A stretch of 64,000 nt of DNA. Source: Flagellimonas sediminis. Its GTDB lineage: Bacteria > Bacteroidota > Bacteroidia > Flavobacteriales > Flavobacteriaceae. Under the pieces are notes generated by a model that did not search any database, had not been told where the DNA came from, and worked only from the letters and a program-made list of their open reading frames with translations. Location of the stretch: the NCBI RefSeq assembly GCF_010500845.1, contig NZ_JAAAMI010000005.1, forward strand, positions 282,113 through 346,112. The letters run 5' to 3'. A program made the position numbers and the translations under genes. Below, piece after piece: positions 38,912 to 48,030 of the stretch; position 1 is the stretch's first letter; the number at the start of each line of letters is the position of its first letter.

Positions 38912-38946
38912 ATAAGTACTTTTGTACTTGCTTAGAAGTATATTCA

Positions 38947-39309
38947 TTGAAGGCAATCAAAAACATAGTATCCGTTTTTTTGTTACTGGCCATATATGTG
39001 TTGGCTTCAGTGGATTATCATCCCAAGGAAAAAGGTTCTTTGTCCACCAAGGAAAACTCACAAGGCTGGTTTCAGGCGGATGATTTCAATAACCACTTTG
39101 ATCATGGTCTGCTTTCGGACCACACAATCAGTTTTGAGGCCGTTACCTTTCATCCAGCCAATGGGGATACCGATCATGTATGGGCCATTCAAGTGGCGCA
39201 TATACTTCATTTTAAAAACCTACTTGCCAAACAAGGTTATAGCACACTCCGTTTTTCCATTGCACAACGGAAAATAGACCTATTATACCCCTTTCATTTT
39301 TTCTGGTGA
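38947..39309 (+). CDS. Small His-rich exported protein, 120 aa
   Basis: Starts at a TTG (38947) 35 nt after the antiporter stop. An N-terminal hydrophobic segment (IVSVFLLLAIYVLAS) looks like a signal peptide or anchor; the remainder carries nine or so His residues and ends in aromatic YPFHFFW. No family recognised. The same-strand closeness to the antiporter suggests an operon and perhaps an accessory or metal-related role, which is speculative. Confidence 0.55.
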   Translation: MKAIKNIVSVFLLLAIYVLASVDYHPKEKGSLSTKENSQGWFQADDFNNHFDHGLLSDHTISFEAVTFHPANGDTDHVWAIQVAHILHFKNLLAKQGYSTLRFSIAQRKIDLLYPFHFFW

Positions 39310-39406
39310 CCTTTCCGTGGATGGGTATTTAAAATACCTCCTTCACCTTTTAACCTTTTTATAGGTGGATTTTACCTATATCATTTTTAATTAATTATAC
39401 ATTTCC

Positions 39407-39892
39407 ATGGAATTAGGAACATCGATCATGGGGCTATTTGCAATAGCCCTGTTCGTATTGCCTGTGGTAATATTGAACAAAAGCAGAAAAAATAAGGAGA
39501 AAGAATTGTTGGTTGGATTGAACGCAATGGCGTCTTCAAACAATAGCCACATTGAAATAGTGGATTATGGGATGGAATTTGCCATTGGTCTTTCCAAATC
39601 AAAAAGCCTTGTGTTCTTTTATAAAAAAGGCAAAACACAAGAGGTCAGAACAACCATCCCTTTAAATCAGGTACAAAAATGTGTTCCGGAGTATACCAAG
39701 CGCAAGATAAGGACCAAAAACGGCACTGAATCCGTAATCGATAAGATAGAGCTTTTGTTCCATTTTAAGGACAGAGGTTTGGAATCAAAACGATTGGAGT
39801 TTTTCAATTCGGAGGAATATTCGCAGATCAATAGTGAAATAGAGCTTATTGAAAAATGGACTTCCTTGATAAATGGATCTTTGGCTGCGTAA
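39407..39892 (+). CDS. Single-pass membrane protein of unknown function, 161 aa
   Basis: One N-terminal membrane helix (IMGLFAIALFVLPVVIL), a positively charged stop-transfer (NKSRKNKEKE), then a ~125-residue beta-rich cytoplasmic domain of PH-like appearance (VFFYKKGKTQEVRTTIPLNQVQKC). No characterised homologue recognised. The gene lies 97 nt after the His-rich gene and ends at a terminator. Confidence 0.7.
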   Translation: MELGTSIMGLFAIALFVLPVVILNKSRKNKEKELLVGLNAMASSNNSHIEIVDYGMEFAIGLSKSKSLVFFYKKGKTQEVRTTIPLNQVQKCVPEYTKRKIRTKNGTESVIDKIELLFHFKDRGLESKRLEFFNSEEYSQINSEIELIEKWTSLINGSLAA

Positions 39893-39913
39893 GGCGGTAA
39901 TATCTAAATAATG

Positions 39914-39941
39914 AAGGCCCTGGGGAATATCCTGGGGCCTT
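39914..39941. terminator. Terminator between convergent genes
   Basis: AAGGCCC and GGGCCTT pair (39914-39920 with 39935-39941), extended inwards by G-T and G-C pairs, and are flanked by A/T-rich tails. Confidence 0.7.
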
Positions 39942-39955
39942 TAAATATCTCCAGG

Positions 39956-40972
39956 TCAAGGATGGAACAGCTTTTTGACAGCTTTGGGCGGTTCTAGACG
40001 ATACCCAACATAAAGCAAACCATAAAACTGGTCGGTCTCCACGCTAGAGGCATCATCTTCGTTGTACCAATCCGCGCTTACATTTACATTGATGCCGAAT
40101 ATGACTTTTTCCGAACTGTACCCCAAGTTGATTCCCCCAGAGAGGTTTTTGGTTAAATAGTTGTTCCTTTCCACTTCCTTGGAAGCATCAGTGTTTTGTG
40201 CCTCATATCTTGAGGTTTTAATACCCATTGATGGAGAAATATTTCCTGAGAGGAACCAGTTCTGGTGCAAAACCCAAGTATAAAAATAAGTAGAGGCCAA
40301 ACGGACGTTGAAAAATTTTTCAACCGCGTCCACACTTCCTTCTTTCAGTTTAAGAATGGAATAATCATAATATAAGGAGGCTACAATACTGCCACTACTT
40401 TTTCTTTGCCATTCATTTTGATACACAATGTTCCGGTATGAAAAATTGGGATTGAACACATAGGAAGTGGACATTCCATAAATGGAATTACTCAGATCAT
40501 TGAACTGCAAATAGGGGTCGATGCCCTGGGACCAACCCGGGACAAAATCCGAAGTATTCCGAACATAGTACCCATTGGTCTTGCTGTATGAAACACCTTG
40601 AACCCACTTGCCCAAAAAGAACCGGAAATTATAATCGGTATAATTTGTGGAGCCTTTCAGGTCCTCATCCGCATTGGCTCCCAAAAACTTGGGTACCAAG
40701 CCAACGCTCACCCCGATGAACTCATAATCCAAAGAAAGGAACATACGGTATCGGCTATTGGGAACCAAATAGAGTTGGGACCCATCTTCGCGGTTTTTGT
40801 ACTTAAAAGCATCCGTGCGGGTATCCAAATTGGCTTTTAGAATAATTTTATCCGCATAATTGATGATATATGTAGTATCATGCTGGGCTTGTATGGCACC
40901 TATCCACATGCAAAGACCCCAGGTCCAACCCAAGAAAAGGGATTTTTTCTGAAAATTGATTGTGGTCCTCAT
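39956..40972 (-). CDS. DUF4421 outer-membrane-type protein
   Basis: 338 residues with a signal peptide (GAIQAQ). The start of the mature part, DTTYIINYADKIILKANLDTR, and the alternating hydrophobic beta strands to the C-terminus fit DUF4421, a Bacteroidota family predicted to form outer-membrane beta-barrels. ATG 40972 is used rather than the TTG one codon before. The DoxX gene upstream ends 66 nt before and may be co-transcribed. Confidence 0.85.
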   Translation of the reverse strand: MRTTINFQKKSLFLGWTWGLCMWIGAIQAQHDTTYIINYADKIILKANLDTRTDAFKYKNREDGSQLYLVPNSRYRMFLSLDYEFIGVSVGLVPKFLGANADEDLKGSTNYTDYNFRFFLGKWVQGVSYSKTNGYYVRNTSDFVPGWSQGIDPYLQFNDLSNSIYGMSTSYVFNPNFSYRNIVYQNEWQRKSSGSIVASLYYDYSILKLKEGSVDAVEKFFNVRLASTYFYTWVLHQNWFLSGNISPSMGIKTSRYEAQNTDASKEVERNNYLTKNLSGGINLGYSSEKVIFGINVNVSADWYNEDDASSVETDQFYGLLYVGYRLEPPKAVKKLFHP

Positions 40973-41038
40973 CAAACCACAAGATACACAGCAAATTGCA
41001 ATCCCGGATTTTTTTCTTTTTATCGGGATTACATCTAT

Positions 41039-41422
41039 TTACAAATGAAGAAAGGGAATATCTTTTCTGTTTTTCCAAAGCAGAATCACACAGAACACAA
41101 AAGTAATCAAGGCCAGAATGAAAAGGGTGCCGCCATCACCCTGTACCGCAACACCCAATTTGGTCAGGTGCGAAAAAAGGGCACCGCTCATAATACCAAC
41201 CCCTAAAAGTCCACCCAACCAAGTGGTTTTGGGAATGAGGAGGAGGATGGCCACGACCAACTCCACAATCCCAAGTCCAATTCTTCCGTAAGGTTCCAAG
41301 CCCAAAGTGGAGAAAATATAAACGGATTCCGGTGCTGCTGAAAATTTAAAGAACAAGGTCTGTAACAAGATGACTGCGGGTACCACTCGCAGGGCCAAAT
41401 TAAGGATGGATTTAAAATTCAT
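41039..41422 (-). CDS. DoxX-family membrane protein
   Basis: 127 residues with four membrane helices and the family segments ILLQTLFFKFSAAPE, PYGRIGLGIVELVVAILLLIP and LGVGIMSGALFSHL. DoxX-like proteins are small inner-membrane proteins, some associated with oxidative-stress or sulfur redox functions; no specific role can be assigned. It is divergent from the FadL-type porin gene. Confidence 0.85.
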   Translation of the reverse strand: MNFKSILNLALRVVPAVILLQTLFFKFSAAPESVYIFSTLGLEPYGRIGLGIVELVVAILLLIPKTTWLGGLLGVGIMSGALFSHLTKLGVAVQGDGGTLFILALITFVFCVILLWKNRKDIPFLHL

Positions 41423-41513
41423 GACGATGGATCTTTATTTGATTTGTCCCTTTAGTCGGAAGATTTTTTAAATATTAACGGTATAGTCTGAAGTCTTGTA
41501 TATGTGACAATTG

Positions 41514-41556
41514 TGATATTTATCATACTATTTTCATGCTGTCGTGCGTAGGTTTG
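41514..41556 (+). promoter_or_regulatory. CRP/FNR-type operator and promoter of the FadL-type porin gene
   Basis: TGATATTTATCA (41514-41525), preceded by TG and followed by TA, fits TGA-N6-TCA. TAGGTTTG, a perfect -7 box, spans 41549-41556. The palindrome centre is 29.5 bp upstream of the box start, i.e. about -42 from the expected start of transcription. The 5' leader to the ATG is then about 80 nt. Confidence 0.65.
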
Positions 41557-41642
41557 TGACCAGTATCAACTTTACAGTTATTGGTGCTTGTTCACATTGG
41601 CAAAACAGGTGAAAAAGTCATTTACTGTTTAAATCTGTTCAA

Positions 41643-42947
41643 ATGAAAAATTTCTTCTTTTTATGGTGTGTCTACTTGTTTTCTACAACGATGTTTTCCC
41701 AAGCAGGACACATTATGCAAGGGGTGGGTTCGGTGAATATGTCCATGGGTGGGGCCGCTACTGCTCAGCCCCTGGATATTTCGGGAGCTTTACATTGGAA
41801 CCCGGCCACTATTTCGACCTTTGACGACACCATCCTAAAACTGGATGTTGGGTTGTTCTTTTCTTCTCCTGAACTGAGTTCTACTGTTCCTGAATTTGAT
41901 GGTGAGGGGCAACCCACCGGAAATTTTTACAGCGGCACTACCAAGGATGATCGTGGTGTTTCCCCAATGCCTGCATTGGCCATGGTTTGGGGCAAACCAG
42001 AGAGTAAACATACCTTTGGAGCATCCGTTTTTGGGATCAGTGGCTTTGGGGTCACCTTTCCGGAAAGTATGTCCAACCCCATCAACATGCCGCAGAGCAT
42101 GGGTGGTTTTGGACGGGTGGAATCGGATTACATGCTGCTCCAAATTGGATTGGCATGGGCCTATGAGCTGACCGATGAGCTTTCTTTCGGTATTCAACCT
42201 ACCCTAGATTATGCGGCTTTGGAATTGATGCCCAACCCAACAGCCAATCCCACACAAGCCGGATATCCATCCACGGACAAAGCATCTGCCCTAGGATTCG
42301 GAGGTCAAGTCGGACTCTTTTACAACTCCCATTCGGGTATAAAGGCAGGGGTATCCTATAAAACTACCCAGTATTTTGGCGATTTCGAATTGGATAACAC
42401 CTATTTGGACGGTACTACAGGAACCAACTCCTTCAATATGGATTACCCTGCCATTCTATCCTTTGGTTTGGGCTATTCCTTAGGCACCATTGATTTAGCC
42501 TTGGATTACAGGATTGTAGACTATGAAAACACCGATGGTTTTTCCGCTGTGGGTTGGACCCAAACCGCTTCTGTTCAAGGTTTTGGTTGGAAGAACATCA
42601 ACATCGTTTCTGCCGGTTTGCAGTACAAGGGCATCAACAAGTTTCCGATACGGGTCGGGTACACCTATAGTTCCAATCCTATAGATAGTGATGTGGCCTT
42701 TTTTAATATTCCCGCAACCGCCATCATTAAAAATGCCTTCCAAGTAGGGTTTAGCTACGAGTTCAGTGATAAGTTCACGATGGATGCCCTTTACCATTAC
42801 GGTTCCAGTGGAGGTTCCACCTCTGGTCCATTGTTGAACCCTCAATTTGCACAAGCATACCCACCTTACGGGGCCATTCCAGGGAGCAAGGTTTCTTATG
42901 ATATGACCACTTCCATGATAGGCATAGGTGCTTCCATTAAATTGTGA
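41643..42947 (+). CDS. OmpP1/FadL/TodX-family outer-membrane transporter
   Basis: 434 residues: signal peptide (FSTTMFSQ), then GSVNMSMGGAATAQPLDISGALHWNPATI, the family's N-terminal hatch region, and a 14-strand-type barrel ending in ...GIGASIKL. Such proteins carry hydrophobic compounds (long-chain fatty acids, aromatics, alkanes) across the outer membrane. It is monocistronic, with a predicted CRP/FNR-type activator site and a strong terminator. Confidence 0.92.
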   Translation: MKNFFFLWCVYLFSTTMFSQAGHIMQGVGSVNMSMGGAATAQPLDISGALHWNPATISTFDDTILKLDVGLFFSSPELSSTVPEFDGEGQPTGNFYSGTTKDDRGVSPMPALAMVWGKPESKHTFGASVFGISGFGVTFPESMSNPINMPQSMGGFGRVESDYMLLQIGLAWAYELTDELSFGIQPTLDYAALELMPNPTANPTQAGYPSTDKASALGFGGQVGLFYNSHSGIKAGVSYKTTQYFGDFELDNTYLDGTTGTNSFNMDYPAILSFGLGYSLGTIDLALDYRIVDYENTDGFSAVGWTQTASVQGFGWKNINIVSAGLQYKGINKFPIRVGYTYSSNPIDSDVAFFNIPATAIIKNAFQVGFSYEFSDKFTMDALYHYGSSGGSTSGPLLNPQFAQAYPPYGAIPGSKVSYDMTTSMIGIGASIKL

Positions 42948-42976
42948 GATAGTGCAAAATAACCGACCTAAATATG

Positions 42977-43003
42977 AAAGCCCCCATACTTGGGGGCTTT
43001 TTT
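42977..43003 (+). terminator. Terminator of the FadL-type porin gene
   Basis: AAAGCCCCCA / TTGGGGGCTTT with a short loop, followed by a T-run. It also faces the convergent exonuclease gene (stop at 43013). Confidence 0.85.
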
Positions 43004-43012
43004 CATTTTATG

Positions 43013-43777
43013 TTATAGTTCGATGTCCAATGCGATAGGGCAGTGGTCCGAGCCAAGCACATTCGGAAATATTTCAACGGATTTTACTTTGTCCATAAGG
43101 CTGGGACTCACCAAGAAATAATCGATGCGCCACCCCACATTGCGCTCCCTGGCCTTAAAACGGTAGCTCCAATACGTGTAGGCCTCTTCATCTGGGTGCA
43201 GTTGTCGGAAAGAATCCACAAAACCCGAATTCAAAAAATTGTCCATCCCATCGATTTCGATTTGGGTATACCCCGCTGTCTTATTATAGTTGGATTTGTC
43301 GTTTTTCAGGTCGATGGGACGATGGGCCACATTAAAATCCCCACAAACAATAACGGGCTTTTTGGTCTCTAAATTTTTTAAGTAGGCCAGAAAATCCGCA
43401 TCCCATGTCTTTCGATAATCCAAACGGTCCAATTGCTGCCCGGAATTGGGCACGTATACATTCACCAGATAAAAGTTGTTGTATTCCGCGCATTGGATCC
43501 TTCCTTCGGTATCGTGCTCCGGAACACCCATGTCATTGTTGATGGACAATGGTTTTTGTTTGCTCAGCAGAGCAGTTCCGGAATATCCTTTTCTTTTGGC
43601 CGAGTTAAAATAGGAAACATAATTCCCCATAATGGAGAGCTCGTTTTCCACTTCATGGTCCTGTGCCTTGGTCTCTTGCAAGCAGAGAATATCGGGGTCC
43701 AAATTTTTGATGTTTTCAAAAAAATCCTTTTTCACAACGGCCCTGACACCGTTCACGTTCCAAGAGATGATTCGCAT
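43013..43777 (-). CDS. xth: Exodeoxyribonuclease III (AP endonuclease)
   Basis: 254 residues of the EEP nuclease fold: SWNVNGVRA at 4, LCLQETKAQ with the catalytic Glu near 36, VNVYVPNSG near 108, CGDFNVAH near 150, YTYWSYR, and the catalytic SDHCPIALD at the end. It cuts at abasic sites and removes 3'-blocking groups in base-excision repair. Confidence 0.95.
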   Translation of the reverse strand: MRIISWNVNGVRAVVKKDFFENIKNLDPDILCLQETKAQDHEVENELSIMGNYVSYFNSAKRKGYSGTALLSKQKPLSINNDMGVPEHDTEGRIQCAEYNNFYLVNVYVPNSGQQLDRLDYRKTWDADFLAYLKNLETKKPVIVCGDFNVAHRPIDLKNDKSNYNKTAGYTQIEIDGMDNFLNSGFVDSFRQLHPDEEAYTYWSYRFKARERNVGWRIDYFLVSPSLMDKVKSVEIFPNVLGSDHCPIALDIEL

Positions 43778-43874
43778 GGTTTCTACTTTAAACTTTATGG
43801 CTAAAGATAGGGAAATTGGGTGGTCTTGGAAACGTAAATACCATCAACCCATCAATTCGAGGCAAGCAAAGCAC

Positions 43875-43917
43875 TGATCTAAGTCATAGCCTTCCAAACC
43901 GCGGTACAGTACATTTA
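43875..43917 (+). promoter_or_regulatory. CRP/FNR-type operator and promoter of nrdJ
   Basis: TGATCTAAGTCA (43875-43886) is a TGA-N6-TCA palindrome; TACATTTA (43910-43917) is a -7 box with one mismatch. Centre-to-box distance is 29.5 bp, identical to the sites at 41514, 47946 and 53756. No cobalamin riboswitch elements were seen. Confidence 0.6.
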
Positions 43918-43940
43918 TTTGGATTTTAGTTTGAAACGAA

Positions 43941-45653
43941 ATGAAACTTTCCAATAACGCTATTCATCTGCTCGAAGCAAGGTATTTTCTGAAAAATGCC
44001 CATGGCAAGATTGTGGAATCCTCCGAACAATTGTTCAGGCGGGTGGCCAAACATATCGCTAGTGTTGAAGAGGATAAGGCCGCATGGGAAAATCGTTTCT
44101 ATGATTTGATGGCCCATCTCTATTTTTTGCCCAATTCACCCACCTTAATGAACGCCGGGTTGCCCAATGGACAGTTGAGCGCCTGTTTTGTATTGCCCGT
44201 GGAAGATAGTTTGGATAGTATTTTTTCCACGTTGAAGGATATGGCACTGATCCATCAGAGCGGAGGGGGAACGGGATATAACTTTTCCAAACTTCGCCCC
44301 CAAGGTGACCGTGTCTCATCATCGGGCGGAACCTCTTCCGGTCCTTTGGCATTTATCAAAGTTTACGATGCGGCAACAGAGCAGGTACGGCAAGGAGGCA
44401 AGAGAAGAGGTGCGAATATGGGTATCTTGAATGTGGACCATCCCGATATTGAGGCATTCATTACATCAAAATCCAAAAGGGACGAACTTCAAAATTTCAA
44501 TCTTTCCGTTGGGATTTTGGATAGTTTCATGAGGGCGGTGCAAAATGATGAGGATTGGAATTTGATCAACCCAAGGAATAACAAAATTACTAAGACCATT
44601 AGAGCCAAAAAACTATGGGACTTGATCGTTGCTGAGGCATGGGCCTCCGGGGATCCCGGGTTGATTTTTTTGGACACCATCAACAGACATAACCCGTTAC
44701 CCAAACTTGGTAAAATACAGAGCACCAATCCTTGTGGTGAAGTTCCCTTGTTTGAATACGAAAGTTGTAATCTGGGCTCCTTGAACCTTTCAAAAATGGT
44801 CAAACACGGGAATGGTACATGGCAGGTGGATTGGAAGACATTGGAGCATTGTGTTCAGGTTTCCATGCGATTTTTGGATAATGTCATTTCTGCCAACCAT
44901 TATCTGCTCCCCCAAATTGAAACCGAGACCAAGAACAATCGAAAAGTAGGTCTGGGCGTTATGGGGTGGGCAGAATTGTTGGCTATTTTGGACATACCCT
45001 ATGCTTCGGGCACGGCCGTGGAATTGGGAGAACGGATCATGCAGTTTATACAGGCCAAAAGCTACGAAGCCTCTGAAGACTTGGCAAGGGAACGGGGAGC
45101 GTTTCCCAATTGGGAAGAAAGTATTTTTAGTCCCAAGACTCCTATGAGGAATGCCACTTGTAATAGTATTGCACCTACAGGTAGTATTTCGGTGATCGCC
45201 GATACATCCTATTCCATTGAACCTTTGTATGCCTTGGCCTACAAACGGGTGGGCATCTTGGAAAACGAGACCCAGTTGGAGATCAATCCTATATTTGTCT
45301 CGAAGATGAAAAAGTTGGGATTATGGAACGAGTCCCTAAAAGATGAGGTCTTGTCCACCGGAAGCATTCAATACCTGGCAACCATTCCTCAGGAAATCAA
45401 AAAGCTTTTCCTAACCAGTCTGGAGATACCTTGGCAATATCATTTACAGCACCAAAGGGCCTTCCAAAAATATACGGACAATGCCGTGTCCAAAACCATC
45501 AACTTGAACCATGAAACAGATACGGAGACCATCTCTGAAATTTATCGGACTGCTTGGGAATATGGACTAAAGGGTATTACCGTTTATAGGGACGGTAGTA
45601 AGGCCAACCAAGTGCTGCAGGCCTGTCATTTGAACAAAAGTGCCAATTGCTAG
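43941..45653 (+). CDS. nrdJ: Adenosylcobalamin-dependent (class II) ribonucleotide reductase, short form
   Basis: 570 residues with class II features: FLPNSPTLMNAG near 52, GGGTGYNFSKLRP near 108, NPCGEVPLFE...SCNLGSLNLSK with the active-site Cys and Glu (about 255-285), CNSIAPTGSIS near 410, and a C-terminal Cys pair (QACHLNKSANC) for re-reduction. It reduces ribonucleotides without oxygen using B12. It lacks the extra C-terminal zinc-binding domain of longer NrdJ. The promoter has a predicted CRP/FNR-type activator site, consistent with use under low oxygen. No second subunit lies nearby. Confidence 0.93.
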   Translation: MKLSNNAIHLLEARYFLKNAHGKIVESSEQLFRRVAKHIASVEEDKAAWENRFYDLMAHLYFLPNSPTLMNAGLPNGQLSACFVLPVEDSLDSIFSTLKDMALIHQSGGGTGYNFSKLRPQGDRVSSSGGTSSGPLAFIKVYDAATEQVRQGGKRRGANMGILNVDHPDIEAFITSKSKRDELQNFNLSVGILDSFMRAVQNDEDWNLINPRNNKITKTIRAKKLWDLIVAEAWASGDPGLIFLDTINRHNPLPKLGKIQSTNPCGEVPLFEYESCNLGSLNLSKMVKHGNGTWQVDWKTLEHCVQVSMRFLDNVISANHYLLPQIETETKNNRKVGLGVMGWAELLAILDIPYASGTAVELGERIMQFIQAKSYEASEDLARERGAFPNWEESIFSPKTPMRNATCNSIAPTGSISVIADTSYSIEPLYALAYKRVGILENETQLEINPIFVSKMKKLGLWNESLKDEVLSTGSIQYLATIPQEIKKLFLTSLEIPWQYHLQHQRAFQKYTDNAVSKTINLNHETDTETISEIYRTAWEYGLKGITVYRDGSKANQVLQACHLNKSANC

Positions 45654-45667
45654 GCCGACCCGTTTTT

Positions 45668-46372
45668 CTACGAAATTGCTGCTGCCAAGGCAATTTCAAC
45701 CATATCCGTGAACGAGTTTTCACGGGCTTTGGCCGATAACCGTTCCCCAGTGACCAAGGAATCTGAAATCGTAAGAACGGTGAGGGCCCTTATATTGTAT
45801 TTTGCTGCAATGGTATAAAGTCCGGCAGTTTCCATCTCCACACAAAGAATACCGTACTGGGCCCAAAGCTTGTATTCTTCCGGGTCATCCCCATAGAATT
45901 CGTCTGAGGAAAGGATGTTGCCCGCCTTTACGGGGATGTTGTGCTCTTTGGCATAGTTTACCGCTTTTTGGAACAGTTCAAAATCGGCGGTAGGGGAATA
46001 ATCGGAGTTGAGAAACCGGGAATTGTTCATACCGGAAGTGGTTGAGGCTGCCATGGCCAGGACTACGTCGTTCACTTTAACGTCAGCTTGGTATGACCCG
46101 GCCGATCCTACCCGAATGATGTTCTTTACCCCATAATCCTTGATGAGCTCGTGAAAATAGATCATGGACGAGGGCATACCCATACCGCTTCCCTGCACGG
46201 AAACCCTATGGTCCTTGTACGTACCGGTGTAACCTAGCATACCTCGAATCCTATTGTAGCAAATAGGGTCGTCCAAAAAAGTTTCCGCAATCCATTTGGC
46301 CCGAAGGGGATCCCCGGGCATCAGTACGGTTTCTGCAATTTCTCCTTTCTTGGCTTCTATGTGTATGCTCAT
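45668..46372 (-). CDS. deoD: Purine-nucleoside phosphorylase, DeoD type
   Basis: 234 residues starting with HIEAKKGEIAETVLMPGDPLRAKWIA, with RGMLGYTG, GSGMGMPS and VEMETAGLY motifs of the hexameric DeoD family. It phosphorolyses purine (deoxy)nucleosides. It follows deoC by 9 nt, forming a nucleoside salvage operon. Converges on nrdJ with no terminator visible. Confidence 0.95.
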   Translation of the reverse strand: MSIHIEAKKGEIAETVLMPGDPLRAKWIAETFLDDPICYNRIRGMLGYTGTYKDHRVSVQGSGMGMPSSMIYFHELIKDYGVKNIIRVGSAGSYQADVKVNDVVLAMAASTTSGMNNSRFLNSDYSPTADFELFQKAVNYAKEHNIPVKAGNILSSDEFYGDDPEEYKLWAQYGILCVEMETAGLYTIAAKYNIRALTVLTISDSLVTGERLSAKARENSFTDMVEIALAAAIS

Positions 46373-46381
46373 GCGAATGGT

Positions 46382-47020
46382 TTATTTTAATAGTGTGGGT
46401 CCAGAGGAGGTTCCGATGCGGGAAACACCCAGTTCTATGTATTTTAACGCGGTCTCTTTATCCTTGATGCCCCCTGAAGCTTTGATCTTTGCCTTGTTGC
46501 CAACCACTCTTTTCATCAAAATCACATCTTCAAAGGTGGCACCGCCACTACCAAATCCAGTGGATGTCTTTACAAAGTTGGCACCGGCCTCCACGGAGAG
46601 GGAACAGGCTTTTTCTTTTTCTGCATCCGTTAGGTAACAGGTTTCCAAAATTACCTTCAGGATTTTATCGCCAATGGCCAATTTAATGGCTTGGATTTCA
46701 TTCCCTACAGCTTCGTACATTTTGGATTTCAGCCATCCAATATTGATGACCATATCAATTTCATCTGCACCGTTCAACACACAATCCTTGGCCTCAAAAA
46801 CTTTGGTCTTTGTAGACATGGCACCTAAGGGAAACCCTATCACGGCGGCGAGTTTTACCTTGGAATTTTCCAATGCCTTTTTGGCCAGGGAAACATGGCA
46901 CCCATTCACACAGACCGCATAAAAACCTTGGGTTTTGGCCTCGTCGCACAATTTTTGAATATCATCCATTGTGGCAGTGGCTTTTAGGTTAGTATGGTCT
47001 ATATGGTCTGCTAAATCCAT
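46382..47020 (-). CDS. deoC: Deoxyribose-phosphate aldolase
   Basis: 212 residues from ATG 47020 (MDLADHIDHTNLKATAT; the frame extends eight codons upstream into the previous gene). The barrel has VKVILETCYL with a catalytic Lys near 140 and the Schiff-base segment FVKTSTGFG near 165. It cleaves deoxyribose 5-phosphate to acetaldehyde and glyceraldehyde 3-phosphate. The start is 1 nt after the preceding stop. Confidence 0.95.
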   Translation of the reverse strand: MDLADHIDHTNLKATATMDDIQKLCDEAKTQGFYAVCVNGCHVSLAKKALENSKVKLAAVIGFPLGAMSTKTKVFEAKDCVLNGADEIDMVINIGWLKSKMYEAVGNEIQAIKLAIGDKILKVILETCYLTDAEKEKACSLSVEAGANFVKTSTGFGSGGATFEDVILMKRVVGNKAKIKASGGIKDKETALKYIELGVSRIGTSSGPTLLK

Positions 47021-47021
47021 T

Positions 47022-47426
47022 TTAATGGGCGAACAACTTTTCAAGCTCCATGAGCACGATCATTTCCGATCTGTTCTTGCCCGCAAAGGAACTTGCAATG
47101 GATTCGGCAGTTTCCATGATCAATTGTTTCAAGGCCGGAGTAAATTTTTCGGGGTGATCTTTATAAAATTCCTTGAACTGGTCAAAATATTCGTTCCCGT
47201 CCTTTTCCTCTTCATCCAACCAATCAAAAACCGTTTCAATTTGGTAAGCGGCGTCGGATTGGAATTCATCTTCCACTTGATCTACATCCAACCAATGTTG
47301 TCGGACGTATTTTCGTACTCGTTCAATTTCTACCGACCTTACTTGATCATCGGCCATCGCAACAGCATAAAACAGCTTGCCTAGGTTTTGGTAAAATTCG
47401 TTTCCTATTTTCTCTGAATTCAGCAT
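47022..47426 (-). CDS. Small acidic helical protein (TerB-like?), 134 aa
   Basis: Cytoplasmic, acidic and almost entirely helical (FYAVAMADDQVRSVEIERVRKYV; AYQIETVFDWLDEEEKDG). The first helices resemble the TerB/DjlA-N metal-binding fold, but I am not certain. It is the first gene of a minus-strand set with deoC and deoD, separated from deoC by one base. Confidence 0.65.
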   Translation of the reverse strand: MLNSEKIGNEFYQNLGKLFYAVAMADDQVRSVEIERVRKYVRQHWLDVDQVEDEFQSDAAYQIETVFDWLDEEEKDGNEYFDQFKEFYKDHPEKFTPALKQLIMETAESIASSFAGKNRSEMIVLMELEKLFAH

Positions 47427-47513
47427 ATCTTAAAAGTTAATATCCCATAAAAGTACAATCAATGCCTTACGTTTTCATAGGACAAGGGTTATTTTTTTGA
47501 TTTTCCTACCGCT

Positions 47514-47894
47514 TTAATTACTTCTTCTGGTTACCGTTTTGTTGCTACGGCCCCGGTTAGCATTGTTTTCTTGATGATACCTTTGGATGTCATCTTCATA
47601 ATAATTACGGATCCGTTCGTAGCGATATCGGTTCAGGTCTTGACTACGGTATCGGCTCGGTAATTCACGATGCCTTACCCAGATACCGCCATCCAAATAG
47701 ATATAGGTTCTGGTAGACAGGTCGTAATAAATACTGATGTCCGGAAAGAATACATAGCGAACAGTTTCCGCACGATGTGGATAAAACCATGGAGGTGGTG
47801 GGTCTCCCAAGCGGGCAGAAACCAGTACCGGCCCGCAGGCTTGCATGGCCAACAGGGCAAGCATTACAATTGGTATTGGAATAAACTTTTTCAT
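47514..47894 (-). CDS. Small lipoprotein, Tyr/Arg-rich, 126 aa
   Basis: Lipobox MQACGP after a 19-residue signal peptide. Mature part has YLDGGIWVRHRELPSRYRS, similar to short envelope proteins with YxxxxG-W type repeats, and a very basic, Asn/Arg-rich C-terminus (NNANRGRSNKTVTRRSN). No known function. It is divergent from mlaE; the shared intergenic region holds a CRP/FNR-type palindrome, and a weak TACCTTGT box lies 30.5 bp from its centre on this strand. Confidence 0.75.
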   Translation of the reverse strand: MKKFIPIPIVMLALLAMQACGPVLVSARLGDPPPPWFYPHRAETVRYVFFPDISIYYDLSTRTYIYLDGGIWVRHRELPSRYRSQDLNRYRYERIRNYYEDDIQRYHQENNANRGRSNKTVTRRSN

Positions 47895-47945
47895 GGCTCA
47901 TCTATTTAATACAACAAGGTAGGGCAGTGGGCCTATTCGAGTAAA

Positions 47946-47988
47946 TGATCTAGGTCATTCCAAGAAGTTTTGGTTTGGGTTAGCTTTA
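47946..47988 (+). promoter_or_regulatory. CRP/FNR-type operator and promoter of mlaE-mlaF-mlaD
   Basis: TGATCTAGGTCA (47946-47957, flanked by A and T) is a near-perfect palindrome, TGA-N6-TCA. TAGCTTTA (47981-47988) is a -7 box with one mismatch, its first base 29.5 bp from the palindrome centre. Because the site is between divergent genes it could serve both. Confidence 0.6.
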
Positions 47989-48030
47989 TTATCATGTTGC
48001 GAGCCAGAGGACTACAATTGAACGGAAATT

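Noticed and set aside
43778..43940. Cobalamin riboswitch ahead of the B12-dependent reductase
   Set aside because: The 160-bp gap is too short and has no B12-box sequence; a CRP/FNR-type promoter explains it better.
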